Shown here piece after piece: positions 44,197-53,163 of a stretch of 64,000 nt of DNA. The number at the start of each line of letters is the position of its first letter. Position 1 is the first letter of the stretch. Position numbers and translations under genes: made by a program. The notes under the pieces are model-generated. The model made no database searches. It saw only the letters and a list, made by a program, of their open reading frames with translations, and was not told the origin of the DNA. Source of the stretch: Leucobacter aridicollis (GTDB taxonomy: Bacteria; Actinomycetota; Actinomycetes; Actinomycetales; Microbacteriaceae); the NCBI RefSeq assembly GCF_024399335.1, contig NZ_CP075339.1, forward strand, positions 3,286,001-3,350,000, in the 5' to 3' direction.

Positions 44197-45081
44197 GTGA
44201 GCATCCAGTCAGCTCTTCAACGCAAGCCGCGGCCCATCTCGACCGCGCTCTACCGCCATCCGAAGGGCAGACTCGCGTCGCTCCTCACACTCCCGATGAC
44301 CTGGCTCGTTGGCGTCTACATCCTGTCGCTCGCAATCATGCTCGTGACGGCGTTCTGGACGACCGACCCGTTCACGTCACGCGTGAAGCCCGGATTCACG
44401 CTCGACAACTTCGCGCAGCTCGCGACGGTGCCGGCCTACGGCATGACGGCGCTTCGCACCCTCGGCATCGCTCTCGCGGTCACGCTCATCTGTGCCGCCT
44501 TCTCAGTGCCGCTCGCGGTCTTCATGTCGCAGGTCGCAGGTCCGAAGCTCCGCGCCGTGCTCGCCGTGCTCGTCACCCTCCCCCTCTGGGCCGGCTACCT
44601 CGTGAAGGTCATCGGCATGCGCCTCGTCTGGACCGAGAACGGCTTCTTCAACTGGGCGCTTGAGCCCCTTGGCATCTCGGGTCCCGGGCTCGGGGTACTG
44701 ACGGTCACGCTCACCCTCGTCTACCTGTGGTTCCCGTACATGGCGATCCCCGTTTACACCGCCGTCGCGCAAATCCCGCCGAACCTCTTCGACGCCTCCT
44801 CAGACCTCGGCGCCCGCGGCTTCCGCACGATCCGCACAGTCGTCGCGCCGCTGCTCATGCCGTCGCTCATCGCCGGGTCCATCTTCACCTTCTCGCTGAG
44901 TCTCGGCGACTACATCTCGGCGATGTACGTCGGCGGGTCGACACAGATGATCGGGAGCATCATCGCGCAGAACATCAACCTCAATCCGCCGCTCGCCGCC
45001 GCGTTCTCGTTCGTGCCGATCGTGCTCGTCATCGTCTACCTCGGGGCCGTCCGCCGCACTGGCGCCCTCAACAACCTCTAA
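44197..45081 (+). CDS. potB: Polyamine-type ABC importer permease (PotB-like)
   Basis: This 294-residue permease has about six membrane segments and the EAA-loop pattern DASSDLGARGFRTIRTVVAPLLMPSLIAG near residue 200, which contacts the ATPase. It starts with GTG at 44197, after a purine-rich GCGAGGA. It precedes the second permease by 17 bases. The PotB label rests on gene order and on the length of its first periplasmic loop. Confidence 0.88.
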   Translation: MSIQSALQRKPRPISTALYRHPKGRLASLLTLPMTWLVGVYILSLAIMLVTAFWTTDPFTSRVKPGFTLDNFAQLATVPAYGMTALRTLGIALAVTLICAAFSVPLAVFMSQVAGPKLRAVLAVLVTLPLWAGYLVKVIGMRLVWTENGFFNWALEPLGISGPGLGVLTVTLTLVYLWFPYMAIPVYTAVAQIPPNLFDASSDLGARGFRTIRTVVAPLLMPSLIAGSIFTFSLSLGDYISAMYVGGSTQMIGSIIAQNINLNPPLAAAFSFVPIVLVIVYLGAVRRTGALNNL

Positions 45082-45098
45082 GCCGAAGGGAGCAGGCA

Positions 45099-45902
45099 AT
45101 GCTTCGACTGAACCGCGGAACCAAGGTCGCGCTTGGCGCCATCACCGTCGTCGTCCTCGGGTTTCTCTACATCCCGATGTTCGTGATCATCATGAACTCG
45201 TTCAACTCGGGCAGGGTCTCCGGCTGGCCAATTCCCGGTTTCTCGCTCGAGTGGTGGGGCAAGGCGCTCACGAACCCGGCCATGCACGCCGCGTTTGTGA
45301 ACTCAGTGATAGTCGCATCCGTCGCGACAGCGTTCGCGCTCGTCCTCGGCACGCTCGCCGCGTTCGCCCTCCAACGCTTCAAGTTCTTCGGCCAGAACAC
45401 GGTGAACCTGCTCATCGTGCTGCCGATCACGCTGCCCGGCATCGTCACCGGTGTCGCGCTCTCGAACACCTTCCACCAGGTGCTGAAGCCGATGGGGATC
45501 CATGTCGGGTACTGGGGCATGATCATCGCGCACGCAACCTTCTGCGTGGTCATGGTCTTCAACAACGTCATCGCACGCCTGCGTCGCATGAACCCGAACC
45601 TCGAGGAGGCGTCGGCAGACCTCGGGGCAGGCATCGGCCAGACGTTCCGCCTCATCACGTTCCCGCAGTTTCGGCCAGCGTTTATCGCGGGCGGCCTGCT
45701 CGCGTTCGCGCTGTCGTTTGATGAGATCGTCGTCACCATCTTCACCGCGCCTCCCGGCACGGAAACCCTGCCGCTGTGGATCATGAACCAGATGGGCAGA
45801 CCGAACGAGGTCAACCAGGTGAACGTCGTTGCGACGCTCATGATCCTGCTGTCGCTCATTCCCGTGTATTTCTCGCAGCGAGCGCAGCGCCAGGACAAGT
45901 AA
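45099..45902 (+). CDS. potC: Polyamine-type ABC importer permease (PotC-like)
   Basis: This 267-residue permease has six membrane segments and the EAA loop EEASADLGAGIGQTFRLITFPQFRPAFIAG. FLYIPMFVIIMNSFNSGRVSGWPIPGFSLEWW at the N-terminus is typical of PotC. The ATG at 45099 has AAGGGAG ten bases upstream; the longer frame beginning at 44727 overlaps potB and is not real. A terminator follows. Confidence 0.9.
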   Translation: MLRLNRGTKVALGAITVVVLGFLYIPMFVIIMNSFNSGRVSGWPIPGFSLEWWGKALTNPAMHAAFVNSVIVASVATAFALVLGTLAAFALQRFKFFGQNTVNLLIVLPITLPGIVTGVALSNTFHQVLKPMGIHVGYWGMIIAHATFCVVMVFNNVIARLRRMNPNLEEASADLGAGIGQTFRLITFPQFRPAFIAGGLLAFALSFDEIVVTIFTAPPGTETLPLWIMNQMGRPNEVNQVNVVATLMILLSLIPVYFSQRAQRQDK

Positions 45903-45930
45903 CTGCCCGCGGGCACACCAGGATCCGATC

Positions 45931-45973
45931 GCGGCCGCTGCGAGCTTCTCAGGGAGCTCGCAGCGGCCGCTTT
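45931..45973 (+). terminator. Terminator of the pot-like operon
   Basis: GCGGCCGCTGCGAGCT at 45931-45946 pairs perfectly with AGCTCGCAGCGGCCGC at 45955-45970, followed by TTT. It begins 29 bases after the potC-like stop. Confidence 0.88.
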
Positions 45974-45980
45974 GGCGTTA

Positions 45981-46024
45981 GTTGACTTGCATCAACCATC
46001 GCTATATAGTTGACCGTCATCAAC
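45981..46024 (+). promoter_or_regulatory. MFS-MarR promoter with two matched operators
   Basis: TTGACT at 45982-45987 and TATAGT at 46005-46010 form a promoter with a 17-base spacer. Two inverted repeats of the form GTTGA-N6-TCAAC cover it: 45981-45996 over the -35 and 46009-46024 over the start region, centres 28 bases apart. The second gene of the operon encodes a MarR repressor, the likely ligand-released binder. Confidence 0.8.
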
Positions 46025-46048
46025 TTTTGAGAGGACCCCCTCACCCGA

Positions 46049-47770
46049 ATGAGCCGCACCACCCCCGCTGCCACAGCACAAGAAGAGCAACCCGAGATCC
46101 TGACGGGCCGCGCGAAGAACCTCGCCCTCGCGGGCCTGTTCCTCGCGAACTTCGTCTCGATGCTCGCCATGAACGTCGTTGGCACCTCGATGCCGATCAT
46201 CATCGCCGACATCGGCGGCACCCAGGCCGCCTTCACCTGGGTCGTCACCGCGACGATGCTCGCGAGCGCCATCGCCACCCCGATCTGGGGCAAGCTCGCC
46301 GACCTCACGAGCAAGAAAATGCTCCTGCAGGTCGCACTCATCATCTTTATCCTCGCGTCGGCACTCGCCGGGTTCGCACAGGATCCCACCTGGCTCATCA
46401 CCTTCCGCGTCTTCCAGGGCATCGGCGTCGGCGGCCTCGGCGCGCTCGCGCAGATCGTTCTCGCCGAGATCGTGAGCCCCCGCGAACGTGGCAAGTACAT
46501 GGGCATCCTCGGCGCGATCATGGCTGTCGCGACAGTCGGCGGACCGCTCCTTGGCGGCCTGCTCACCGACACCATCGGCTGGCGCTGGAACTTCTACGTC
46601 GCTGCGCCAATCGCGATCGTCGCGATCATCATGCTGCAGCGCACGCTGCACCTCCCAACCGCGAAGCGCAAGATCAAAATCGACTACTGGGGCGCAGCCC
46701 TCATCTCGCTCGGCTTCTCGAGCCTGCTCATCTGGGTCACGCTCGCCGGCTCGAACTTCGAGTGGCTCTCGTGGCAGTCAGCCCTGATGGTCGGTGGCGG
46801 TATCGCCGCGCTCGTCATCGCCGTGTTTGTCGAGCTTAAGGTCGACGAGCCTTTGATCCCGATGACGCTGTTCAAGAACCGCACGTTCACGATGGCCTCG
46901 ATCGCCTCAATCGCTGTCGGCCTCGCCATGATGGGTACCGCCGTCTTCCTGGGCCAGTACATGCAGCTCGCCCGCGGCCGATCCGTCATCGAGTCGAGCC
47001 TGCTCACCCTTCCGATGATGGCGGGCGTGCTCATCTCGTCGACGATCGTCGGACAGATCATCACCCGTACCGGCAAGTGGAAGCGCTACATGGTCGCGGG
47101 AGCCATCGCGCTTCTCGCCGGCATGCTCCTGATGGGGCAGCTGCGCTACGACACGAACTACTGGTACGTCGGCATCTCGATGGCAATCATGGGCGCCGGC
47201 GTCGGCATGACAATGCAGAACCTCGTGCTTGTCACCCAGAACACTGTCTCGCCACTTGAAATGGGCGTCGCGAGTTCGTCGGTGACATTCTTCCGCACCG
47301 TCGGCGGCACCGCAGGTATCTCGGTCATGGGCGCGGTGCTCGCGCACCAGGTGACCGACTACGTCACCGAGGGACTTGCGAAGCTCGCGCCGAAGGATCT
47401 CGCCGGAGCCGAAGCGCTCGCAGGCGGCAAACTGCCAAAGATCGCTGAGCTCACCGCTCCGATCCGCGACGTCGTCGAGTCGGCCTACGGACACGCGATC
47501 GGCAACATCTTCCTCGCGGCGTCGCCAGTCGCGATCGTCGCCCTGATTGCGATCATCATGCTGCCGAACCTTCCGCTCAACAACAAGAGCAACGCTGAGC
47601 GGATCGCTGAACTGCAAGAAGCAGAGGCGGCGCTCGAAGCAGAGGGATCGTCGGACGCTACCGGTGGGTCCGCGGGCACGAGGACCGTCGATAGAGTTCT
47701 TATCGACACCACCGGACCGATCATGGTTCCGCACCACCGCCCAGGCACGGACCGCACGGCCGAACGATAG
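46049..47770 (+). CDS. DHA2-type 14-helix MFS drug exporter
   Basis: This 573-residue MFS protein has about 14 membrane segments. Motif A reads GKLADLTSKKMLLQVALI and motif C-like GGPLLGGLLTDTIGWRWNFYVAAP, as in EmrB/QacA drug exporters. A 50-residue charged Glu/Ala-rich cytoplasmic tail follows the last helix. It is the first gene of a two-gene operon with a MarR regulator eight bases downstream and is preceded by matched operators. Confidence 0.92.
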   Translation: MSRTTPAATAQEEQPEILTGRAKNLALAGLFLANFVSMLAMNVVGTSMPIIIADIGGTQAAFTWVVTATMLASAIATPIWGKLADLTSKKMLLQVALIIFILASALAGFAQDPTWLITFRVFQGIGVGGLGALAQIVLAEIVSPRERGKYMGILGAIMAVATVGGPLLGGLLTDTIGWRWNFYVAAPIAIVAIIMLQRTLHLPTAKRKIKIDYWGAALISLGFSSLLIWVTLAGSNFEWLSWQSALMVGGGIAALVIAVFVELKVDEPLIPMTLFKNRTFTMASIASIAVGLAMMGTAVFLGQYMQLARGRSVIESSLLTLPMMAGVLISSTIVGQIITRTGKWKRYMVAGAIALLAGMLLMGQLRYDTNYWYVGISMAIMGAGVGMTMQNLVLVTQNTVSPLEMGVASSSVTFFRTVGGTAGISVMGAVLAHQVTDYVTEGLAKLAPKDLAGAEALAGGKLPKIAELTAPIRDVVESAYGHAIGNIFLAASPVAIVALIAIIMLPNLPLNNKSNAERIAELQEAEAALEAEGSSDATGGSAGTRTVDRVLIDTTGPIMVPHHRPGTDRTAER

Positions 47771-47778
47771 GACACACA

Positions 47779-48291
47779 ATGTCTTCCATATCCCCCGAAG
47801 AGGAGACTGTCGCAGGAATCATCACCGAGTTCACCGAGGCGTTCGCGTTCTCGCGAACCCGGTGGACTCGGTACGCCAACGAGGTGAGCGCAGAGCTCAG
47901 CGGCGTGAGCATGCTCGTGCTACAGATCGTGTTTCGGCGCGGGCCGATCACGGCGACGGGGGTGAGCCACTGGCTCGACATGGATAAGTCGCTCGTGAGC
48001 AGGCACGTTGCGAAGCTGCGCGATCTCGACCTCGTCATCGCGACGGAGTCGCCGGAGGACCGCCGCGTGCAGCTGCTCACCGTCAGCGATCACGCGACCG
48101 AGCTCCTCAGCGGGGTGCGGGAGCGGTGGACAAACGCATACCGCGAGCGCCTCGTCGACTGGAGCCAGGAAGAACTCGAGGCGCTTCGCGCTGGCCTTCA
48201 CAGGTTCAACGCGTCTGCCGACAAGCTGCCAGCGGACGGGCCCGACGCGCGCTGCTCCAAGCACTCAGGGGAGGGAGACTCGGCGGCCTAG
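47779..48291 (+). CDS. MarR-family transcriptional regulator
   Basis: This 170-residue protein has the MarR winged helix: VLQIVFRRGPITATGVSHWL, then DKSLVSRHVAKLRDLDLVIA and the wing TESPEDRRVQLLTVSD. MarR dimers release DNA on binding drugs or phenolics. It probably represses its own operon through the two GTTGA-N6-TCAAC sites at 45981-46024. The last 30 residues are disordered. Confidence 0.93.
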   Translation: MSSISPEEETVAGIITEFTEAFAFSRTRWTRYANEVSAELSGVSMLVLQIVFRRGPITATGVSHWLDMDKSLVSRHVAKLRDLDLVIATESPEDRRVQLLTVSDHATELLSGVRERWTNAYRERLVDWSQEELEALRAGLHRFNASADKLPADGPDARCSKHSGEGDSAA

Positions 48292-48406
48292 GCCAGCCAG
48301 CCGGACTGGCCACCCTCTCCGGGCTCCTCGGCTGGCCCACTTCGGCTGCCCCGGCCCGGCCGCCCTACCCCGCCCCACCCCGGACGGCCTACCCCGCCCC
48401 CTCCGA

Positions 48407-48462
48407 GAGTTGGCAGTTGTGGTCGCCTCGCGACAGGGTGAGGCGACAACAACTGCCAACTC
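48407..48462. repeat. Long imperfect palindrome (23-base arms)
   Basis: GAGTTGGCAGTTGT at the left edge (48407-48420) and its complement at the right edge (48449-48462) are joined by GTCGCCTC (48422-48429) and GAGGCGAC (48440-48447), with one mismatch and a 10-base loop. No U-run follows on either side, so it is not a canonical terminator. The surrounding 48292-48531 has no gene and is very C/G-rich. A REP-like element or a bidirectional factor-independent block are possible readings. Confidence 0.7.
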
Positions 48463-48531
48463 GGGAGCGGGAGCGGGAGTGGGCCCGTGCTCAGGCTGGG
48501 CCGGGGCTCGTGCCCGCGCCTACGCCCGCTA

Positions 48532-49350
48532 CTACTGGAGGCGCTTGCGGATCCAGGCAGACGCGAGATCGACCGCAATGATCACGATGAGAATGATGAT
48601 GAGGTAGGTCAGCATCTCATCGAACTGGAACGTCTTAATCGCCTTGTTGATGAGCAGCCCGATGCCGCCAGCCCCCACGAGGCCAAGCACGAGCGACGAG
48701 CGCACATTCACGTCGAAGCGATAGAGCAGCAGGCCGGTGAGCTGCGGGAGCACGTTTGGGATGGTCGCGTTCGCGACAACCTGCCAGCGCGAGGCACCCG
48801 CGGTGCGCAGCGCCTGCTCGGGGCCCTGATCCACGTCCTCCATCGCCTCCGCCCAGAGCTTGCCCATCACGCCCGTGTTGTGGCAGATGAGGGCGAGCAC
48901 GCCAGCGAACGGCCCGAGCCCGACCGCTGTCACAAAGATCAGCGCGAACACGATGTCGGGCACCGCGCGGAAGAACGAGAGGATGCTGCGCGCGACCTGG
49001 TACACGGCCTGATTCGGCGTTGTCGTGCGCGCCGCGAACACGGCGAGGAGAAGCGCGAACGGCACAGACACCGTCGTGCCAAGCAGGCCGACCCAGAGCG
49101 TCGTGAGCGCGCCGCCGATACCCTTCTGCAACACCTCAGGGCTCAGGTCTGGAGGGAACGCCTCCGAGATGAAGTTCGCCATGCCCTTCGCGCCGGTGAC
49201 GAGCGCCTCAGGTCGAAACTCGGTGGCCTGGAACGCAAACACGTGCAGGACGATGAGCACGACAACGATCACCGACCACGAGCCCGCGCGGTAGACAGTC
49301 TTCGGATCGCGCGGCACCTCGAGGCGGGTGGGGGCTGTGCTGTGGGTCAC
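48532..49350 (-). CDS. phnE: Phosphonate-type ABC importer permease
   Basis: This 272-residue permease has about six membrane segments and the PhnE-type loop LWAEAMEDVDQGPEQALRTAGAS. SVPFALLLAVFAARTTTPN and LSFFRAVPDIVFALIFVTAVGLG are typical of the PhnE family. It starts with GTG and is the last gene of a four-gene operon on the minus strand. It works with the PhnC- and PhnD-like proteins upstream. Confidence 0.88.
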   Translation of the reverse strand: MTHSTAPTRLEVPRDPKTVYRAGSWSVIVVVLIVLHVFAFQATEFRPEALVTGAKGMANFISEAFPPDLSPEVLQKGIGGALTTLWVGLLGTTVSVPFALLLAVFAARTTTPNQAVYQVARSILSFFRAVPDIVFALIFVTAVGLGPFAGVLALICHNTGVMGKLWAEAMEDVDQGPEQALRTAGASRWQVVANATIPNVLPQLTGLLLYRFDVNVRSSLVLGLVGAGGIGLLINKAIKTFQFDEMLTYLIIILIVIIAVDLASAWIRKRLQ

Positions 49351-49359
49351 TTGGGGGTC

Positions 49360-50148
49360 CTAGAGGTAGAGGGCTGCGAGCTCGGCGTCGTCGAGATCTG
49401 AGACCGGGCAGTCGAATACGAGGTGGCCGTCACGGAGTCCGATAACGCGGTCGGCGTAGGCGCGGGCGAGGTGGGGCTGGTGCAGCACGGCGGCGACGCC
49501 GAGCCCCTCCTCGACGGCGAGCTGCCTGAGCAACCGCATGACGTCGTCTGCCGCGCGCGGGTCGAGCGCCGACACGGGCTCGTCGGCGAGGATCATGCGG
49601 GGGCGCTGGCAGAGTGCGCGCGCGATCGCGACGCGCTGCTGCTGCCCGCCAGAGAGGCTGTCGGCCCGGTCGTGAGCGCGATCGGCGACGCCGACGCGCT
49701 CGAGGCATGCCATCGCCTCCTCCTTCAGCTCCGCACCATAAAGGGGCGGAATCGAGCGCCAGGCCGGGAGCCTTGAGAAGCCACCAGCGCACACGTTCTG
49801 GAGCGCCGTGCGGCGGGGGACGAGATGGATCTTCTGGAAGACTGTCGCAGCCGAGCGGCGGGCCTCGGCCCGCCTGGCTGCGCTCGCCTCGTTGAGGCGG
49901 ACGCCAGCGATCTCGATGTCGCCGGAGTCCGCCTCAATGATGCCGTTCACCGCGCGCAGCGTCGTCGACTTCCCGGAGCCGTTCGCACCGAGAAACGCGA
50001 CGACCTCGCCTGCGTGGACGCGCATGCTCATGTCGCTGAGCACGACGCGGCCGCCGAAGCTCTTCGAGATCGCCTGGACGTCGAGCAGCACCTCCGGCTC
50101 GGAGGCGTGGGCAGCGGGAGTGCCCGGGCTGTGCACGGTGATTGTCAT
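49360..50148 (-). CDS. phnC: Phosphonate-type ABC importer ATPase
   Basis: This 262-residue ATPase has Walker A FLGANGSGKSTTLRAVNGII, signature LSGGQQQRVAIARAL and Walker B MILADEPVSALDPRA, with the PhnC pattern VFQKIHLVPRRTALQNVCAG. It lies five bases after the PhnD-like gene and nine bases before the PhnE-like gene, so the three are co-translated. It energises import of the ligand bound by the PhnD-like protein. Confidence 0.9.
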   Translation of the reverse strand: MTITVHSPGTPAAHASEPEVLLDVQAISKSFGGRVVLSDMSMRVHAGEVVAFLGANGSGKSTTLRAVNGIIEADSGDIEIAGVRLNEASAARRAEARRSAATVFQKIHLVPRRTALQNVCAGGFSRLPAWRSIPPLYGAELKEEAMACLERVGVADRAHDRADSLSGGQQQRVAIARALCQRPRMILADEPVSALDPRAADDVMRLLRQLAVEEGLGVAAVLHQPHLARAYADRVIGLRDGHLVFDCPVSDLDDAELAALYL

Positions 50149-50153
50149 AGGGG

Positions 50154-51074
50154 TTACACGTCCTTTTCGGTGAGGCCCATGGTCTCGGCGAGGTCGAACA
50201 GCGGCTTGTAGGTCTCGTTCGTGACCGGGATCAGCGGCCCAGCGGGATCGACACCGAGGAAGCCGGAGACCTTCTCGACGTCAGCCGCGTCGAGGCTGAG
50301 CAGCGCCTCCGAGACAGCGTCCTTGAACTCCTGCGGCATGTTGCCGCGCACGGTGATCGGGTCGTTCGGGATCTCCTCGGACTTCCACACCTGGCGGAAC
50401 TTCGACTCATCGAACGTTCCCTCAGCGGTCGCTGTCGCGAGCGTCTGGGAGTTGATCTGCGCCGCGTCGACGGTGCCGTTGACGAGCGCAAGCAGCGCCT
50501 CGGGGTGGCCGCCTGCGTAGTCAGCGGTCACGTCCTCGTCGATGCCAGCGTCCTTCAGCGCCGACATCGGCAGTGCGTCGCCCGATGTCGATCCGGGACT
50601 ACCGAGGGCGAGGGTCTTCCCCTTCAGGTCCTCGATCGTCTGGATCGGCGAGTCCTTCGGCACCCAGATGCCGCCCGTGTAGGTTGTTGGCTTGCCGTCA
50701 GCGTCGCCGAACGAGACCATCGCAGTCGCGTCTGCGCGCTGATTCGCGAACACGAAGCCGAGCGGGCCGAACTGGGCGATCTCGAGCTGGTCGTTTTCCA
50801 TCGCGAGTACCTCTGCCGCGTAGTCCTCGGTGATCGAGACCTCGACCTCGCAGTCGAGCTTCTCTGAGAGCGCCGCTGCGAGGGTCTGGTAGGCCGGCTC
50901 AAGGCGCTCGGGATCCTCGTAGGGAAGGATGCCGAAGCGGATCTTGCCGTCGGGGCAGGTCACGCTCGCCGTGTCGGCGTTCGCGCCACTGTCGTCGGCG
51001 GATGCCGAGCAGCCCGTGAGCCCGAGCCCGATGAGCGCGACCGCCGAAGCGGCGAGGATTGTGTTCTTCTTCAC
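50154..51074 (-). CDS. phnD: Phosphonate-binding lipoprotein (PhnD-like)
   Basis: This 306-residue lipoprotein (lipobox LTGC, Cys22) matches PhnD/SsuA-type phosphonate binders. KIRFGILPYEDPERLEPAYQ opens the mature domain, EIAQFGPLGFVFA is the conserved phosphonate-contact segment, and LALGSPGSTSGDALPM is the phosphate-binding loop with Ser/Thr. It starts with GTG after AAGGAGA. It is 38 bases downstream of the FAD oxidoreductase gene. Confidence 0.92.
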   Translation of the reverse strand: MKKNTILAASAVALIGLGLTGCSASADDSGANADTASVTCPDGKIRFGILPYEDPERLEPAYQTLAAALSEKLDCEVEVSITEDYAAEVLAMENDQLEIAQFGPLGFVFANQRADATAMVSFGDADGKPTTYTGGIWVPKDSPIQTIEDLKGKTLALGSPGSTSGDALPMSALKDAGIDEDVTADYAGGHPEALLALVNGTVDAAQINSQTLATATAEGTFDESKFRQVWKSEEIPNDPITVRGNMPQEFKDAVSEALLSLDAADVEKVSGFLGVDPAGPLIPVTNETYKPLFDLAETMGLTEKDV

Positions 51075-51112
51075 GATTCTCCTTGGGTGTGTGTTTGTGA
51101 AGCAGGTCTAGG

Positions 51113-52222
51113 TCAGAATGTGGCGATCGTGCGGGCTCCGAGGGCGGGGCCGACGGTCATCCCGATCCCGGTCGTGACGCTTACGACCGAGACGCCAGGG
51201 ATCGGCTCCTCGCGCAGCAGCTCGCGTTCCGAGCTGGAGGCGTAGATTCCCTGCCAGCGCTCGAGCACCTCGAGCCGGGGAGCTCCAAGCAGCTCCGCCG
51301 CATCTGCGAGCAGCAAGTCGGACCAACGCTCATTCAGAAACGGGGGCGCGGCATCGAAGTAGTCGTGCGAGTCGCCAACGAGGAGTGTGCCGTCGGCCTG
51401 CTGCGTGAACATCACGTTCGCGCCAATCTCAAGCAGCTCGGGGCGGAGCCGCTCGGTCTCGGCCCGCAGCGCGTCCTGCGCGGGTCCGGCGAATGCGCCG
51501 TATCGCAGCATCGATGTCCCGCTGAGCACTGCCGGGCCGAGGCCCATGTCGTGCGGCGCGCGCACGCGGGCCATTTGTAGCACGCACTCACTGACATCAC
51601 CTGCGAGATCCGGGAACAACCTGCCAACGAGGTGGCCCGCTGCGACGATGACGCGATCCGCAGCAATGTCCCCGCGGCTCGTCTCGAGCGTGAGGTGTTG
51701 GCCCTCGCGGACCCCGTGCAACGTCGTGCCGAACCGGACCTCGCCCCGCTCGTGATCGGCGATCCAGCGCGCGAGATCGGCGACGACCGTGCGCGGGTTC
51801 GCAGTGAGATCGCCCGCCAGCAACAGCCCGGAGCGGATCTCGCCCGGGGCCGCGAGGCGAAGCTGCTCCGCGGCCTGCCCAGCGGTGAGCAGCCCGCGCT
51901 CATCGGCGTCTTTCCGGCCGGCGAGCTCAACGAGCACGGCTTCCTCAGCTTCCGAGCGGGCAATGACGAGCGTGCCCGACACCCGCGCCTCGATGCCCAC
52001 CCGCTCGGCGAGCGCGCGCCAGATCGGGTTCGCCTCGCGGGCGAGCTCGCCAACCTCGCCAGCCTGCACCGACGTGCAGACGTGCCCGAAGTTGCGGATG
52101 CTTGCGAGCACCGCCGCCGAGTCCTGCTCGATAACGGTGACGCGGTAGCCGGCGTCGAGGGCGGCAACCGCGTGGGAGAGGCCCACGATCCCGGCGCCGA
52201 CGATTGCGATGTGCGAAGTCAT
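51113..52222 (-). CDS. FAD-dependent oxidoreductase of the HpnW/TIGR03364 type
   Basis: This 369-residue flavoprotein begins HIAIVGAGIVGLSHAVAALDAG, the GxGxxG FAD-binding site, and has RVIVAAGHLVGRLFPDLAGDV and a C-terminal GVSVVSVTTGIGMTVGPALGA. This is the glycine-oxidase-like group found beside phosphonatase-like HAD proteins and PhnCDE importers. In such loci it probably oxidises an aminophosphonate or its N-methyl form. The ATG at 52222 (MTSHIAIVG) is preferred over an upstream start at 52243, which would overlap a candidate operator. Confidence 0.85.
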   Translation of the reverse strand: MTSHIAIVGAGIVGLSHAVAALDAGYRVTVIEQDSAAVLASIRNFGHVCTSVQAGEVGELAREANPIWRALAERVGIEARVSGTLVIARSEAEEAVLVELAGRKDADERGLLTAGQAAEQLRLAAPGEIRSGLLLAGDLTANPRTVVADLARWIADHERGEVRFGTTLHGVREGQHLTLETSRGDIAADRVIVAAGHLVGRLFPDLAGDVSECVLQMARVRAPHDMGLGPAVLSGTSMLRYGAFAGPAQDALRAETERLRPELLEIGANVMFTQQADGTLLVGDSHDYFDAAPPFLNERWSDLLLADAAELLGAPRLEVLERWQGIYASSSERELLREEPIPGVSVVSVTTGIGMTVGPALGARTIATF

Positions 52223-52241
52223 GGTTCGAGAATGCGGGTTC

Positions 52242-52263
52242 AAAAGTAGTCATGACAACTTTT
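52242..52263. promoter_or_regulatory. Operator-like palindrome upstream of the FAD oxidoreductase
   Basis: AAAAGTAGTC at 52242-52251 is complementary to GACAACTTTT at 52254-52263 except at one position (A and A in the middle of the arms); the centre is AT. It lies 20-41 bases before the oxidoreductase start, a good position for a GntR site. Confidence 0.55.
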
Positions 52264-52293
52264 TTCGAGCCTGTTCGCGGAACGTTCACCGAC

Positions 52294-52315
52294 GCGTTTT
52301 CTGGCCAGAAAACGC
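52294..52315. promoter_or_regulatory. Perfect 22-base palindrome, likely GntR operator
   Basis: GCGTTTTCTGG at 52294-52304 is perfectly complementary to CCAGAAAACGC at 52305-52315. It lies in the 164-base gap between divergent starts and is flanked by GTTCACCGA-like repeats at 52284 and 52324. The divergent GntR at 52387 is the likely binder. Confidence 0.7.
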
Positions 52316-52386
52316 TCACCGATCGTTCACCTTGACGGCACCAATCGACCCCGAAATCGGTATCGACAAGTTGTACGCTGACCAGC

Positions 52387-53163
52387 ATGACCGAGAATCA
52401 GCCGCTGCATATCCAGCTCTATGAAGAGATGGCAAGGCGTATTCGCTCCGGCCAGTGGCAGACCGGGCAACGCGTGCCAAGTGAGAAATCACTCGTCGCC
52501 GAGTTCGGCACTTCTCGCGGTCCCGTGCGTCAGGCACTGGCGGCGCTGCGTGCCGAAGGCGCGATCACCGGGGGTCGAGGAGCACCGCCGAGGGTCCAGC
52601 GCGGAGTGCCGTCGCAGTCATTCGGCACGTTCTTGTCATTCACTGAGTGGGCGAGGCTCTCGGGCTTTACACCAGGCCAGCACGTCGTCGAGGCCGTCAA
52701 GCGGCCCGCGACCGAGACCGTCGCACGCGAGCTCGGCGTGAAGCCAGAGGACACGGTGATTGAGATCGTGCGGCTACGCACACTCGACGGCGAGCCGGCA
52801 CTCTTCGAGCGCACGTCGTTCGCGTATGAGATCGGCTGCCACATGCTCACCGCAGACTTCGACGGCGGGAGCATCTACCAGGAGCTCGCCCGCATCGGCG
52901 TAGTCCCTGCCCGAGCGCGCCACGTCATCGACGCCGTTGCAGCGCACCCGCTCGACGCCGAGTGGCTCCGCGTTTCCCCAGGCTACCCACTGCTGCGCGC
53001 ACGCCGCACGTCAACGACTGTGGACGGCACCGTCATCGAGTACGCAGACGACAGACACCTCCCCTCCATGACAACGTTCGCCATCGAAAACACGGCGGCG
53101 CACCGAACCCAGCTCGTCCGCGAACCCGCGAACAGCTCAACCCTTATAAAGGACCACGCATGA
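52387..53163 (+). CDS. GntR-family regulator (HutC/UTRA-type)
   Basis: This 258-residue regulator has a winged helix (VPSEKSLVAEFGTSRGPVRQ, then ALAALRAEGAITGGRGA) and a UTRA-like effector domain (about residues 85-235, with EIVRLRTLDGEPALFERTSF and RRTSTTVDGTVIEYADDRHL). HutC-type GntRs sense small catabolic ligands, here probably a phosphonate or its product. It overlaps the HAD gene by 4 bases and is divergent from the phosphonate operon. Confidence 0.9.
   Translation: MTENQPLHIQLYEEMARRIRSGQWQTGQRVPSEKSLVAEFGTSRGPVRQALAALRAEGAITGGRGAPPRVQRGVPSQSFGTFLSFTEWARLSGFTPGQHVVEAVKRPATETVARELGVKPEDTVIEIVRLRTLDGEPALFERTSFAYEIGCHMLTADFDGGSIYQELARIGVVPARARHVIDAVAAHPLDAEWLRVSPGYPLLRARRTSTTVDGTVIEYADDRHLPSMTTFAIENTAAHRTQLVREPANSSTLIKDHA

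Noticed and set aside
48407..48462. Palindrome considered as a Rho-independent terminator
   Set aside because: No T-run follows on either strand, so it is listed as a repeat instead.
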